Origin: Streptomyces sp. NBC_01723
GTDB taxonomy: Bacteria > Actinomycetota > Actinomycetes > Streptomycetales > Streptomycetaceae
Direction: 5' to 3'
NCBI RefSeq assembly: GCF_036246005.1
Contig: NZ_CP109171.1
Coordinates: 5,940,001 to 6,004,000 of the forward strand
DNA length: 64,000 nt
Part shown: positions 52,030-60,821 of the stretch, in pieces
Numbering within the stretch: the stretch's first letter is position 1
Layout: the number at the start of each line of letters is the position of its first letter
Position numbers and translations under genes: made by a program
Notes under the pieces: model-generated
Databases searched by the model: none
Told to the model about the DNA's origin: nothing
The model's input: only the letters and a program-made list of their open reading frames with translations

Positions 52030-53423
52030 GCCTTGACTCCTTTGCTCATGGTGCGGGTGACGAACAGGGCCAGCGACACGACGACGCCGGCGATGACGAA
52101 CCCGGTGACGTAGGCCGATTCGGCCGCGACCTTCGTCCCGGAGGGGGTTCCGGCGGTGAGGAGAGCGCCGCCCAGCTGCCCGCCGACGGCGGAGCCGACC
52201 ACGCGGCTCACCAGGATCAGACTGGTCGCGATGCCGGTGTCGCCCTGGTCGACGGCGGTGGCGGTGCTGGTCATCATCGCCGTGACGCAGAGGCCGTTGG
52301 CCAGCGCGATCAGCATCTTGCCGACGACGAGATGCCACACCTCGGTGTGCACGGCCGCCACGGCGAGCAGGCCGACGGTCATCATGACGACGCCGGTGTT
52401 GACCACGGCACGCGAGCCGAAACGCCGTTCCCCGATCCCGCCGAGCGGTCCGGCCAGGGTGGCGGCGACGGCGCCGGGCAGCAGGAAGAAGCCGATCTCG
52501 GTGGCGCCGGCCCCGAATCCGTACCCGTCGCCGCGCTCGTCGAGCAGTTGCGGAATCAGATAGACCGCCATCGTGGCACCGAGGCAGATGACGAACGTGA
52601 GCACGCACGCCTTCCATATCGCGGGCCGCGCCAGCATGCGCAGGTCGATCATCGGCGCCGCCGCGCGCCGTTCGACCCTCACCCATCCGGCGACGAACGC
52701 GGCCAGAACCAGCACGAGGGCGACGAACGCGAGCGGCTGCGAGCCGGCTTCGGGCGCCAGCGCGAGGAGGAGCATGAGGGTGACCAGCATCCCGCTCAGC
52801 AGCAGCAGGCCGGGCCAGTCGATCCCGGAGCCGTCCGACCGGCCCGGCGGATCGGTCGGCATCAGCCGGTTCACGAGCAGGGTGGCGCCGATGACCGCGA
52901 GCGTCGGCAGCGCGAACATCCAGTGCCGGGAGAGCTGTTCCGCCACCGGACCGGCCGACAGCATGCCGACCATCGACCCGCCGACGAAGAGTCCGCTGAC
53001 CACACCGATGGCCACCTTGGACTCCCCGGCGGGGAGGTGTTCGCGGACCACGATGAACGACAGGGGCAGCGCGCCGATCATCGCGCCCTGCAACACCTGG
53101 CCGACCAGCAGCACGGGCAGGTTCGGGGCCAGGGCCGACACCGTGCCGCCGACCGAGACCACCGCCATCAGCCGGATCAGGATCTTCTTCCCGCCGTAGC
53201 GGTCGCCGAGCTTGCCCGCCAGCGGGGTGATGAGCGCACCGGTGATGAGGAGGATGATGCTGAGCAGCGCCCCCTCGGACTGGCTCATGTCCAGTTCGCG
53301 TTCCAGGAGCGGGATCGTCGGTGCCACCACCGACTCCAGGGCACCGGTGGACAGCGCCAGTATGCCGAGGGCCCCGACAGCGGCCTTCCTGATGGGGACC
53401 GGGGGAGCCAGGGTTGTGGTCAT
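52026..53423 (-). CDS. MFS exporter, DHA2-like 14-helix type
   Basis: 465 residues from the ATG at 53423, preceded by GGAAAGGA. Motif A (GKLGDRYGGKKIL) follows helix 2, and GALESVVAPTIPLLE in helix 1 is DHA2-like. The long upstream in-frame extension to 53684 is basic and non-homologous. It is the first gene of a two-gene operon with the monooxygenase. A decayed TetR-like piece lies 580 bases upstream and may be the former regulator. Confidence 0.92.
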   Translation of the reverse strand: MTTTLAPPVPIRKAAVGALGILALSTGALESVVAPTIPLLERELDMSQSEGALLSIILLITGALITPLAGKLGDRYGGKKILIRLMAVVSVGGTVSALAPNLPVLLVGQVLQGAMIGALPLSFIVVREHLPAGESKVAIGVVSGLFVGGSMVGMLSAGPVAEQLSRHWMFALPTLAVIGATLLVNRLMPTDPPGRSDGSGIDWPGLLLLSGMLVTLMLLLALAPEAGSQPLAFVALVLVLAAFVAGWVRVERRAAAPMIDLRMLARPAIWKACVLTFVICLGATMAVYLIPQLLDERGDGYGFGAGATEIGFFLLPGAVAATLAGPLGGIGERRFGSRAVVNTGVVMMTVGLLAVAAVHTEVWHLVVGKMLIALANGLCVTAMMTSTATAVDQGDTGIATSLILVSRVVGSAVGGQLGGALLTAGTPSGTKVAAESAYVTGFVIAGVVVSLALFVTRTMSKGVKA

Positions 53424-54005
53424 GGGCGTCCTTTCCGTCATGGCCGGGTGAGGGCCGTCGAAGGAGCGGTCGAGGAAGTGGTCGCGGAACCAGCCGTTGT
53501 CGCTGAACCGCCCGGCGCCGCCCTCCACGCGCGGGCGCCGTAGCCGTCGGCGCCGACGTGGGCTCTCCCACGCCGTCGGCCCGTCGGGGGTACCGCGAGC
53601 GACGAGCGGTGGTGTGTACGGCGCGACACAACTGAGTCGGCGGCGCTGATCACTCCGGCGTGGTCCCCGCCTTCGATCGGACACAGCTCGGCGTTCGGCA
53701 CGCGGGATCCGGCGGGTTCACGGTTGGTCGTGGGAGATCGCCGGGATCCCCGCGCCGAGCCGCGCGTGGAGCGGGGCGAACTGATCACCGCTGGACCTCC
53801 CATACGGATACAGAAAAAGGAGCAATTGTCCTATTTGAGAGAGAGCTGTCACTTCACGAGCCGCGTGAAGCCGGGCTCCAACGCGGGTGCGGTGGTGCCG
53901 GGCGACGGGGTTCAGAGTGGGTGGACGGCTATGCGCCGGGCGTCATACCCGGGAGCCAAGGTGGGAGTGATACCGCGGTAGGGGGTGCAGGGGAGACGAG
54001 TCCGG
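53424..54005. other. 582-bp region upstream of the exporter operon
   Basis: No credible gene. An AT-rich island at 53805-53860 contains AAAAAGGAG followed by a TTG-started 51-codon frame to 53981, which has no similarity I recognise. This looks like decayed sequence joined to the pseudogene on its right. The exporter promoter should lie near 53430-53640, but I cannot assign it. Confidence 0.45.
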
Positions 54006-54660
54006 TCAGCCGGCCCGCACCCACCCGCGCGGCGTCCCGCAGTACGCCTCGGTCAGCCGGGCGACGACCTCGCGGCGGGACGGACCCGTCTCCCGCAGCA
54101 GGTCCCGGATCTCCCGCGGATCGAAGATCATGTTGCTGAGGAAGAGGGCGTGCTCGAGCGGCGCGTCCGGCAGGCCGATGTCGCCGAGCAGCCCGCGCAC
54201 GGGCTCGCGCCAGGCGTCCCGCAGGGCGACGACGATCTCGTCGCCGTCGCGCAGCCGCTCCAGGTAGCCGCGCCGGGACCCGAGCCGCACCAGTGCCGGA
54301 CCGTGCTCGGCGAGAAGGTCCACCCACGTGTCCACGAGGGCGTCGAACAGCGGGCGCCCCCGCCGTCTCGGAGGCCAGGCCGGTGTCGTGACGGAGGAAC
54401 CCGTAGAGCGCTCCCTCCGGCCGGCCCAGGTGCAGGCCGAGCACCCCGGACAGCCGTGCGACCGCCGGCTCGCGACGCCTCCGGTACCGGTCGGGCATGG
54501 CGTCGACGACGCCGTCCGGCAGGCCGAGGGCGGCGAGGACCGCGTGCTGGACCGCCGTGTTCGACGCGCCGTTCCAGGCTCGGTGCGCCTGCGCCACCGC
54601 GTCCACCACCTCGCGCGGCCCGGTCAGGTCTCCCGCCCGCCACCTGTATCGCCGCCGACA
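54006..54660 (-). pseudogene. Chimeric gene remnant: aminotransferase C-terminal piece joined to a TetR-like C-terminal piece
   Basis: Reading right to left, 54660-54380 encodes a class I/II aminotransferase-like segment (WRAGDLTGPREVVDAVAQAHRA, NTAVQHAVLAAL, RPEGALYGFL) without the PLP lysine. From 54340 to 54006 another frame encodes a segment like a TetR C-terminal domain (ALVRLGSRRGYLERL, LFLSNMIFDPREIRDLL). The two frames join if one base is removed from the C5 run at 54357-54361, so a frameshift sits there. No start codon or HTH remains. Domain assignments are from pattern only. Confidence 0.6.
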
Positions 54661-54764
54661 GTAGCGGCCGGATGTGTCACCACCGTCCCGACGGCGTCGT
54701 GGCCCGGGCGGGCGAGAACCCACCGGCCCGAACGCCATCAAGAGCAGTCGGCCGGCCCGACCAC

Positions 54765-54809
54765 GACGACGGCCCGCACTGCCCCAAGCGGGCAGTGCGG
54801 GCCGTCGTC
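54765..54809. terminator. ptsH terminator
   Basis: 20-bp perfect stem (54765-54784 with 54790-54809) and 5-base loop, 17 bases beyond the ptsH stop on the minus strand. Confidence 0.9.
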
Positions 54810-54825
54810 GCGGGGTTGCCGTCCG

Positions 54826-55107
54826 TCAGACGGTCTCGGGAAGCTCCTCGAGGCCCTCGGCGACCAGCTTCGCCAGCCGGTCCAGGGCGATGTCCGCGCC
54901 CTCGGCGTCGGAGGCGAGGACGATCTCCTCGCCGCCCTGCGCGCCGAGGCCGAGGACGGCCAGCATGGAGGCCGCGTTGACGGGGGACCCGTCGGCCTTG
55001 GCGATCGTCACCGGGACGCCTGTGGCCGTGGCGGCTCGGACGAAGATGGAGGCGGGGCGGGCGTGGAGACCCTCGGCCCAGCCGACGTTGACGCGGCGCT
55101 CAGCCAT
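54826..55107 (-). CDS. ptsH: HPr, phosphocarrier protein of the PTS
   Basis: 93-residue carrier passing phosphate from enzyme I to sugar-specific enzyme II complexes. The active-site His15 lies in GLHARPAS. Ser47 is at the regulatory position (NAASMLAVLGLGAQ), but Streptomyces is not known to use HPr kinase, so its role is open. AAGGGC precedes the ATG. Tandem DasR sites upstream place it in the N-acetylglucosamine regulon, as shown for S. coelicolor pts genes. Monocistronic, closed by the 54765 hairpin. Confidence 0.96.
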   Translation of the reverse strand: MAERRVNVGWAEGLHARPASIFVRAATATGVPVTIAKADGSPVNAASMLAVLGLGAQGGEEIVLASDAEGADIALDRLAKLVAEGLEELPETV

Positions 55108-55139
55108 GTGATGCTGCCCTTCAGGTGTTCAGAGGGTTG

Positions 55140-55170
55140 AGTTGTCTAGACCAGTGTTGTCTAGACCAGT
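55140..55170 (-). promoter_or_regulatory. Two tandem DasR (dre) operators of ptsH
   Basis: AGTTGTCTAGACCAGT (55140-55155) and TGTTGTCTAGACCAGT (55155-55170) each match the dre consensus ASTGGTCTAGACCAST at all but one or two positions. The 15-bp spacing puts them on alternating faces of the helix, 33 bases upstream of the ptsH start. Confidence 0.92.
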
Positions 55171-55316
55171 TTCCCACATCGTGAAGCGTGCCGGGACGGC
55201 CCTGTGCCGTCCCGTGTGGCGGTCGGACCGCGGCCTCGGTCCGAGCTCGTGCCGTCCTCGTGTACCCCACAGACTGCCCCGCGCCGTTGTCGTACGCGAG
55301 CCGTACTCTGGGGCCC

Positions 55317-58217
55317 ATGCAGACCTCGTCGGACCGGCACGAGTACCCCGCCCACTGGGAAGCCGACGTGGTGCTGCGCGACGGCGGCACCGCGCGCGTC
55401 CGCCCCATCACCGTTGATGACGCCGAGCGCCTGGTCAGCTTCTACGAGCAGGTTTCCGACGAGTCGAAGTACTACCGCTTCTTCGCGCCGTACCCTCGCC
55501 TGTCCGCCAAGGACGTCCACCGCTTCACCCACCACGACTTTGTGGACCGGGTGGGACTCGCGGCCACCATCGGCGGCGAGTTCATCGCCACCGTACGCTA
55601 CGACCGGATCGGCCCCACCGGAGCACCTGCTTCCTCCCACCCGTCGCCCACGTCCACCCTTGCCGGAGAGCGCTTCGCGACCACCCCTTCCGTCTCCGAG
55701 GAGGCCGAGGTCGCCTTCCTCGTCCAGGACGCCCACCAGGGCCGAGGGGTCGCCTCCGCGCTCCTGGAGCACATCGCCGCCGTCGCCCGCGAGCGCGGGA
55801 TCCGCCGCTTCGCCGCCGAGGTGCTGCCCGCCAACACCAAGATGATCAAGGTGTTCATGGACGCCGGGTACACCCAGAAGCGCAGCTTCGAGGACGGCGT
55901 GGTCCGCCTGGAGTTCGATCTCGAACCCACCGACCGCTCCCTCGCCGTGCAGTACGCGCGCGAGCACCGCGCGGAGGCCCGCTCCGTCCAGCGCCTGCTC
56001 CAGCCGGGTTCGGTGGCCGTCATCGGCACCGGCCGGACGCCGGGCGGTGTCGGCCGCAGCGTCCTCGGCAACATCCGCGACGCGGGCTACACCGGCCGGC
56101 TCTACGCCGTGAACAGGTCCTTCGCCGACGACCTCACGGATCTCGACGGCGTGCCGGCGCACCGTTCCGTGCGCGCCGTCGACGGCCCCGTCGACCTCGC
56201 CGTGGTCACCGTGCCCGCCGAGCAGGTCCCCGAGGTCGTCGACGAGTGCGGCGAGCACGGGGTGCAGGGACTGGTGGTGGTCTCCGCCGGATACGCCGAC
56301 CGCGGCGCCGAAGGACGCGAACGCCAGCGGGCCCTCGTACGGCAGGCGCGCAGCTACGGCATGCGGATCATCGGTCCCAACGCCTTCGGGATCATCAACA
56401 CCTCACCGGAGGTCCGGCTCAACGCCTCCCTCGCCCCCGAGATGCCGCGCCCCGGACGGATCGGCCTCTTCGCCCAGTCCGGCGCCATCGGCATCGCCCT
56501 CCTGTCCCGGCTGCACCGGCGCGGCGGGGGGGTCACCGGCGTCACGGGCGTGTCGACCTTCGTCTCCTCCGGCAACCGGGCCGACGTCTCCGGCAACGAC
56601 GTCCTCCAGTACTGGTACGACGACCCGGAGACAGACGTCGCGCTGATGTACCTGGAGTCCATCGGCAACCCGCGCAAGTTCACCCGCCTGGCGCGCCGGA
56701 CCGCGGCCGTCAAGCCGCTGGTCGTGGTGCAGGGCGCACGACACGGCGGCGTGGCCCCGCAGGGTCACGCCGTACGGGCGACCCGGCTGCCGCACGCCAC
56801 GGTCTCCGCGCTGCTCCGCCAGGCCGGCGTGATCCGGGTCGACACGATCACCGACCTGGTGGACGCGGGACTGCTCCTCGCCCGCCAGCCGCTGCCCGCC
56901 GGACCCAAGGTCGCCATCCTGGGGAACTCCGAATCACTGGGCCTCCTGACCTACGACGCGTGCCTCTCCGAGGGGCTGCGGCCGCACCCTCCGCTGGACC
57001 TGACGACGGCGGCCTCGCCGGACGACTTCCACGCGGCGCTCTCCCGGGCGCTCGCCGACGACACCTGCGACGCGGTGGTGGTGACCGCCATCCCGACGGT
57101 GGGGGAGGGACCGGCCGGGGACGCCGCGCTGGCGGAGGCCCTGCGGTCGGCGGCGGCAGCGGTGCCCGCCAAGCCGGTCCTGGTGGTCCACGTGGAACTG
57201 GGCGGCCTGGCGGAGGCCCTCTCGGCCGCGGCCAGCACCGCGCCGCAGGCGCCGCCACCCGCTGAGCCCCGGCGGCCGACGCCCGCCGAGCCCGGAGCGG
57301 CCACGGCCCCGGAGCCTCCCGGACCCCGGGAGGCTCCCGCCCCCGGCGACGACACCCGGCTCATCCCCGCCTACCCCGCCGCCGAACGCGCGGTCCGCGC
57401 CCTCGCCGAGGCCGTCGCCTACGCCCAGTGGCGGCGCGACGCCGGGGACCCCGGGAAGGTGCCGGAGTACGACGACATCGACGAGAAGGGCGCCGCCGAG
57501 CAGATTGCCGGGTACCTCCCGCGCGGGCAGGGGCTCACCCTCGGCGCGGCGGAGACCTGCGAGCTGCTCGGCAGGTACGGCATCGACGTCCACCGCGCGC
57601 TGCCCGCCCCCGACCCCGACGAGGCCGCGTCCGCCGCGCGGACCATCGGCTACCCCGTCGCCCTCAAGGCCACCGCTCCCCACCTGCGCCACCGCGCCGA
57701 CCTGGGCGGCGTACGCCTGGACCTCGCGGACGAGGAGCAACTGCGCCGGGCGTACGCCGAGTTGACCGAGCTGTTCGGCAAGCCCGCGGAGCTGCGCCCG
57801 GTGGTGCAGGGGATGGCGCCGCGCGGCGTCGACACCGTCGTACGGGCCGTCATCGACCCGGCGGCCGGCGCGGTGCTCTCCTTCGGACTCGCCGGCGCCG
57901 CCACACAGCTGCTCGGCGACACGGCGCACCGGCTGATTCCGGTCACCGACCGCGACGCCACCTCGCTCATCCGCTCGGTCCGCACCGCCCCCCTCCTCTT
58001 CGGCTGGCGCGGCTCGGCGCCGGTCGACGCCCCGGCCCTGGAGGAGCTGCTGCTGCGGGTCTCGCGGCTGGTCGACGACCACCCGGAGGTCGTCGCGGTC
58101 ACCCTGGAACCGGTGGTGGTGGCCCCGCACGGCCTGAGCGTCCTCGGCGCCTCCGTCCGGCTCGCGCCCCCTCCCGCCAGGGACGACCTCGGCCCCCGGA
58201 CCCTCCCCGCGTACTGA
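55317..58217 (+). CDS. GNAT acetyltransferase fused to NDP-forming acyl-CoA synthetase-like domains (protein acetyltransferase, Pat type)
   Basis: 966 residues. An N-terminal GNAT domain (about 15-200) has the acetyl-CoA loop HQGRGVASAL near 140. A CoA-binding Rossmann domain (SVAVIGTGRTPGGVG), a ligase-CoA domain and a C-terminal ATP-grasp region (GLTLGAAETCELLGRYGIDVHRA... YPVALKA) follow. Relatives acetylate lysines of acyl-CoA synthetases and use the synthetase half as a sensor. Where active enzymes have the phospho-His loop, this one reads QGHAVRATRLP, so the synthetase is probably inactive. A Pro-rich linker lies near 645-685. TACTCT, 7 bases before the ATG, and no Shine-Dalgarno sequence, predict a leaderless message. 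Confidence 0.9.
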   Translation: MQTSSDRHEYPAHWEADVVLRDGGTARVRPITVDDAERLVSFYEQVSDESKYYRFFAPYPRLSAKDVHRFTHHDFVDRVGLAATIGGEFIATVRYDRIGPTGAPASSHPSPTSTLAGERFATTPSVSEEAEVAFLVQDAHQGRGVASALLEHIAAVARERGIRRFAAEVLPANTKMIKVFMDAGYTQKRSFEDGVVRLEFDLEPTDRSLAVQYAREHRAEARSVQRLLQPGSVAVIGTGRTPGGVGRSVLGNIRDAGYTGRLYAVNRSFADDLTDLDGVPAHRSVRAVDGPVDLAVVTVPAEQVPEVVDECGEHGVQGLVVVSAGYADRGAEGRERQRALVRQARSYGMRIIGPNAFGIINTSPEVRLNASLAPEMPRPGRIGLFAQSGAIGIALLSRLHRRGGGVTGVTGVSTFVSSGNRADVSGNDVLQYWYDDPETDVALMYLESIGNPRKFTRLARRTAAVKPLVVVQGARHGGVAPQGHAVRATRLPHATVSALLRQAGVIRVDTITDLVDAGLLLARQPLPAGPKVAILGNSESLGLLTYDACLSEGLRPHPPLDLTTAASPDDFHAALSRALADDTCDAVVVTAIPTVGEGPAGDAALAEALRSAAAAVPAKPVLVVHVELGGLAEALSAAASTAPQAPPPAEPRRPTPAEPGAATAPEPPGPREAPAPGDDTRLIPAYPAAERAVRALAEAVAYAQWRRDAGDPGKVPEYDDIDEKGAAEQIAGYLPRGQGLTLGAAETCELLGRYGIDVHRALPAPDPDEAASAARTIGYPVALKATAPHLRHRADLGGVRLDLADEEQLRRAYAELTELFGKPAELRPVVQGMAPRGVDTVVRAVIDPAAGAVLSFGLAGAATQLLGDTAHRLIPVTDRDATSLIRSVRTAPLLFGWRGSAPVDAPALEELLLRVSRLVDDHPEVVAVTLEPVVVAPHGLSVLGASVRLAPPPARDDLGPRTLPAY

Positions 58218-58287
58218 ACGCGCACGGCCGGACCGGGTCCCGCGGGAGCGTGCCGCACAGTCAGTGGGCCCCCTTAGGATGGAGGGC

Positions 58288-58875
58288 ATGGCCAAGACCA
58301 GTACGACGACCCAGGGGCTGCGAGCGGCGATCGAGCGCAGCGGCTACTACCCGGCCCTCGTGGCCGAGGCGGTGGAGGCCGCCGTGGGCGGCGAGCCCGT
58401 GCGGTCGTACCTGGTCCACCAGGAGACGACGTTCGACCAGAACGAGGTGCGCCGGCACGTGACCGTGCTCGTGCTCACCGGCAACCGCTTCATCGTCAGC
58501 CACACCGACGAGCAGGCCGCCGACGACACCTCCCCGACGCCGTACGCCACGACGTCCACGGAGTCCGTCAAGCTCGGCCGGATCTCGTCCATCGTCGTCA
58601 GCCGCGTCGTCGCCAACCCGGAGAAGTACAAGCCGGGCACCCTGCCCCGCGAGATCGTGCTCACCATCGGCTGGGGCGCCGTCTCCAGACTCGACCTGGA
58701 GCCGGCCGCCTGCGGCGACCCCAACTGCGAGGCCGACCACGGCTACACGGGCAGTTCGACGGCCGACGACCTCAGCCTGCGGGTCAGCGAGGCCGGGGAC
58801 GGCCCCGAGACGGTGCGCCAGGCGCTCACCTTCGCGCAGGCCCTCTCCGAGGCGACCGCGGAGACCGGCCGCTGA
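58288..58875 (+). CDS. DUF5998-type conserved actinobacterial protein
   Basis: 195 residues, cytoplasmic, with beta-rich centre (VRRHVTVLVLTGNRFIVSHTDE... REIVLTIGWGAVSRLDLEPA) and a CGDPNCEADHGYTG cysteine/histidine loop near 150 that could bind metal. It belongs to a widespread actinobacterial family, which I recall as DUF5998, with no established function. Both a GGAGGG ribosome site and a TAGGAT hexamer 7 bases upstream are present at the ATG. It overlaps the downstream phosphodiesterase-like gene (TGATG), so the two probably work together. Confidence 0.85.
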   Translation: MAKTSTTTQGLRAAIERSGYYPALVAEAVEAAVGGEPVRSYLVHQETTFDQNEVRRHVTVLVLTGNRFIVSHTDEQAADDTSPTPYATTSTESVKLGRISSIVVSRVVANPEKYKPGTLPREIVLTIGWGAVSRLDLEPAACGDPNCEADHGYTGSSTADDLSLRVSEAGDGPETVRQALTFAQALSEATAETGR

Positions 58876-60122
58876 TGGCCCACCCGCCTCCCTCCGCCGC
58901 CCATGACCGAGGGCGCTTCGCGCCCACCCCTCTCGATTCCGCCCCCTGGGACACCGACCCGGAACCGCTCCCCGTCGACTCCGCCCCCGTACCCGAGTAC
59001 GGCAAGGGCTCCCTCGCCGACCTGCTGCCCACCCTGGCCGCCGGACTCGGTGTCCCCGGCATGACCGCGGGCATCACCGAACTGACCCCGGCCGATCGGA
59101 ACTGCGTGTTCCTGATCGACGGCCTCGGCTGGGAGCAGCTGATGGCCCACCCGGACGAAGCCCCCTTCCTGTGCTCGCTCCTCGGCACCTCGCGCGGCGG
59201 CACCGGGCGTCCGATCACCGCCGGCTACCCGGCGACCACGGCGACCTCCCTCGCCTCGGTCGGCACCGGCCTGCCGCCGGGCGCCCACGGCCTGCCCGGA
59301 TACACCGTGCGCGACCCGGCCACCGGCGCGCTGATGAACCAGCTGCGCTGGCAGCCGTGGACCGCGCCGGCCGTCTGGCAGCCGTACCCCACCGTCTTCC
59401 AACTCGCCGAGCAGGCGGGCGTGCACGCGGCGCAGGTGTCCTCGCCGACGTTCGTGAACACCCCGCTGACCAAGGTCGCGCTCAGCGGCGGCACGTTCGT
59501 GGGCCGGCTGTCCGGCGAGGACCGGATGGACAGCGCCGCCGCGCAGTTGGCCGGAGCCGACCGCGCCCTCGTGTACACGTACTACTCCGAGGTCGACGGC
59601 GCCGGCCACCGCTTCGGCGTCGACTCCGACACCTGGCGCGGCCAGCTCGGGCACGTCGACCGGCTCGTCCAGCGCCTCGCCGAGCAGCTGCCACCGCGCA
59701 GCGCCCTCTACGTCACCGCCGACCACGGCATGGTCGACGTGCCCTTCGACGAGGAGCACCGCATCGACTTCGACGAGGACTGGGAGCTGAAGGCAGGCGT
59801 CGCCCTCCTCGGCGGCGAGGGCCGCGCCCGGCACGTGTACGCCGTCCCGGGTGCCCGCAACGACGTGCTGACCTGCTGGCGCGAGGTGCTGGGCGAGCAG
59901 TTCTGGGTGGCGTCCCGGGACGAGGCGATCGAGGCGGGCTGGTTCGGCCCCCGGATCGACGACCGGGTGTACGACCGCATCGGCGACGTGGTCGCCGCCG
60001 CGCGGGACGACGTCCTGCTCATCGCCTCCGAGCGCGAGCCGAAGGAGTCGGCGATGGTCGGCAACCACGGTTCGATGACCCCTGCCGAGCAGCTCGTCCC
60101 CCTGCTCGAAGTACGCTCCTGA
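58875..60122 (+). CDS. Alkaline-phosphatase-superfamily nucleotide pyrophosphatase/phosphodiesterase-like protein
   Basis: 415 residues. Alkaline phosphatase superfamily fold with the first metal Asp in FLIDGLG, nucleophile Thr in YPATTATSLASVGTG, and later metal ligands in YSEVDGAGHRFG, TADHGMVDV and GNHGS. All ligands of a two-zinc site are visible, so an active phosphodiesterase or phosphomutase-like enzyme is expected. No signal peptide, thus cytoplasmic, unlike secreted family members. Translationally coupled to the upstream gene and followed after 48 bases by thymidine kinase. Confidence 0.9.
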   Translation: MAHPPPSAAHDRGRFAPTPLDSAPWDTDPEPLPVDSAPVPEYGKGSLADLLPTLAAGLGVPGMTAGITELTPADRNCVFLIDGLGWEQLMAHPDEAPFLCSLLGTSRGGTGRPITAGYPATTATSLASVGTGLPPGAHGLPGYTVRDPATGALMNQLRWQPWTAPAVWQPYPTVFQLAEQAGVHAAQVSSPTFVNTPLTKVALSGGTFVGRLSGEDRMDSAAAQLAGADRALVYTYYSEVDGAGHRFGVDSDTWRGQLGHVDRLVQRLAEQLPPRSALYVTADHGMVDVPFDEEHRIDFDEDWELKAGVALLGGEGRARHVYAVPGARNDVLTCWREVLGEQFWVASRDEAIEAGWFGPRIDDRVYDRIGDVVAAARDDVLLIASEREPKESAMVGNHGSMTPAEQLVPLLEVRS

Positions 60123-60170
60123 CGCCCTGCCGCACACCCGACCCCGTTGCCGAAAGGTGCCCAACCCCTC

Positions 60171-60821
60171 ATGCCCGAGCTGGTGTTCTTCTCCGGAACG
60201 ATGGACTGCGGGAAGTCGACACTGGCTCTCCAGATCGAGCACAACCGCTCGGCGCGCGGACTCGCCGGGATGATATTCACCCGCGACGACCGCGCGGGCG
60301 AGGGCAAGCTCTCCTCGCGCCTCGGTCTGGTCACCGACGCGGCGGAGGTCAAGGACGGACAGGACCTGTACGCCCACGTCGTCGACCACCTCTCGCAGGG
60401 CGGACGCGTGGACTACGTGATCGCGGACGAGGCGCAGTTCCTCGCGCCCGACCAGATCGACCAGCTCGCGCGCGTCGTCGACGATCTCGACATCGACGTG
60501 TACGCGTTCGGCATCACCACCGACTTCCGCTCCAAGCTCTTCCCCGGCTCCCAGCGCCTGGTCGAACTCGCCGACCGGGTCGAGGTGCTCCAGGTCGAGG
60601 CCCTGTGCTGGTGCGGCGCCCGCGCCACGCACAACGCCCGCACCGTGGGCGGCGTCATGGTCGTCGAGGGCGCCCAGGTGGTCGTCGGCGACGTCGCCCA
60701 GTCCCCAGACGAGATCGGCTACGAGGTGCTGTGCCGACGCCACCATCGTCGCCGTACGACCGCTGCGACGGCCCGCGCGGCGGCGCTGTCGCCGGACGTG
60801 CTGCCGGTGTCACCCGCCTGA
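60171..60821 (+). CDS. tdk: Thymidine kinase (type II)
   Basis: Phosphorylates thymidine with ATP in the salvage pathway. 216 residues: P-loop GTMDCGKST (9-17), lasso/DEAQF motif near 88, and zinc-binding cysteines in LCWCGARATHN with a last Cys in VLCRRHH. The basic C-terminal tail of 25 residues is longer than usual. GAAAGG lies 12 bases before the ATG. Its last 12 bases overlap the 3' end of the convergent VOC gene. Confidence 0.95.
   Translation: MPELVFFSGTMDCGKSTLALQIEHNRSARGLAGMIFTRDDRAGEGKLSSRLGLVTDAAEVKDGQDLYAHVVDHLSQGGRVDYVIADEAQFLAPDQIDQLARVVDDLDIDVYAFGITTDFRSKLFPGSQRLVELADRVEVLQVEALCWCGARATHNARTVGGVMVVEGAQVVVGDVAQSPDEIGYEVLCRRHHRRRTTAATARAAALSPDVLPVSPA

Noticed and set aside
52014..53543. 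Plus-strand frame of 509 codons opposite the exporter gene
   Set aside because: His/Asp/Gln/Arg-rich antisense translation typical of shadows; the minus-strand frame has membrane helices and MFS motifs.
58743..60746. Minus-strand frame of 667 codons across 58.7-60.7 kb
   Set aside because: Antisense to two well-supported genes; no similarity or ribosome site.
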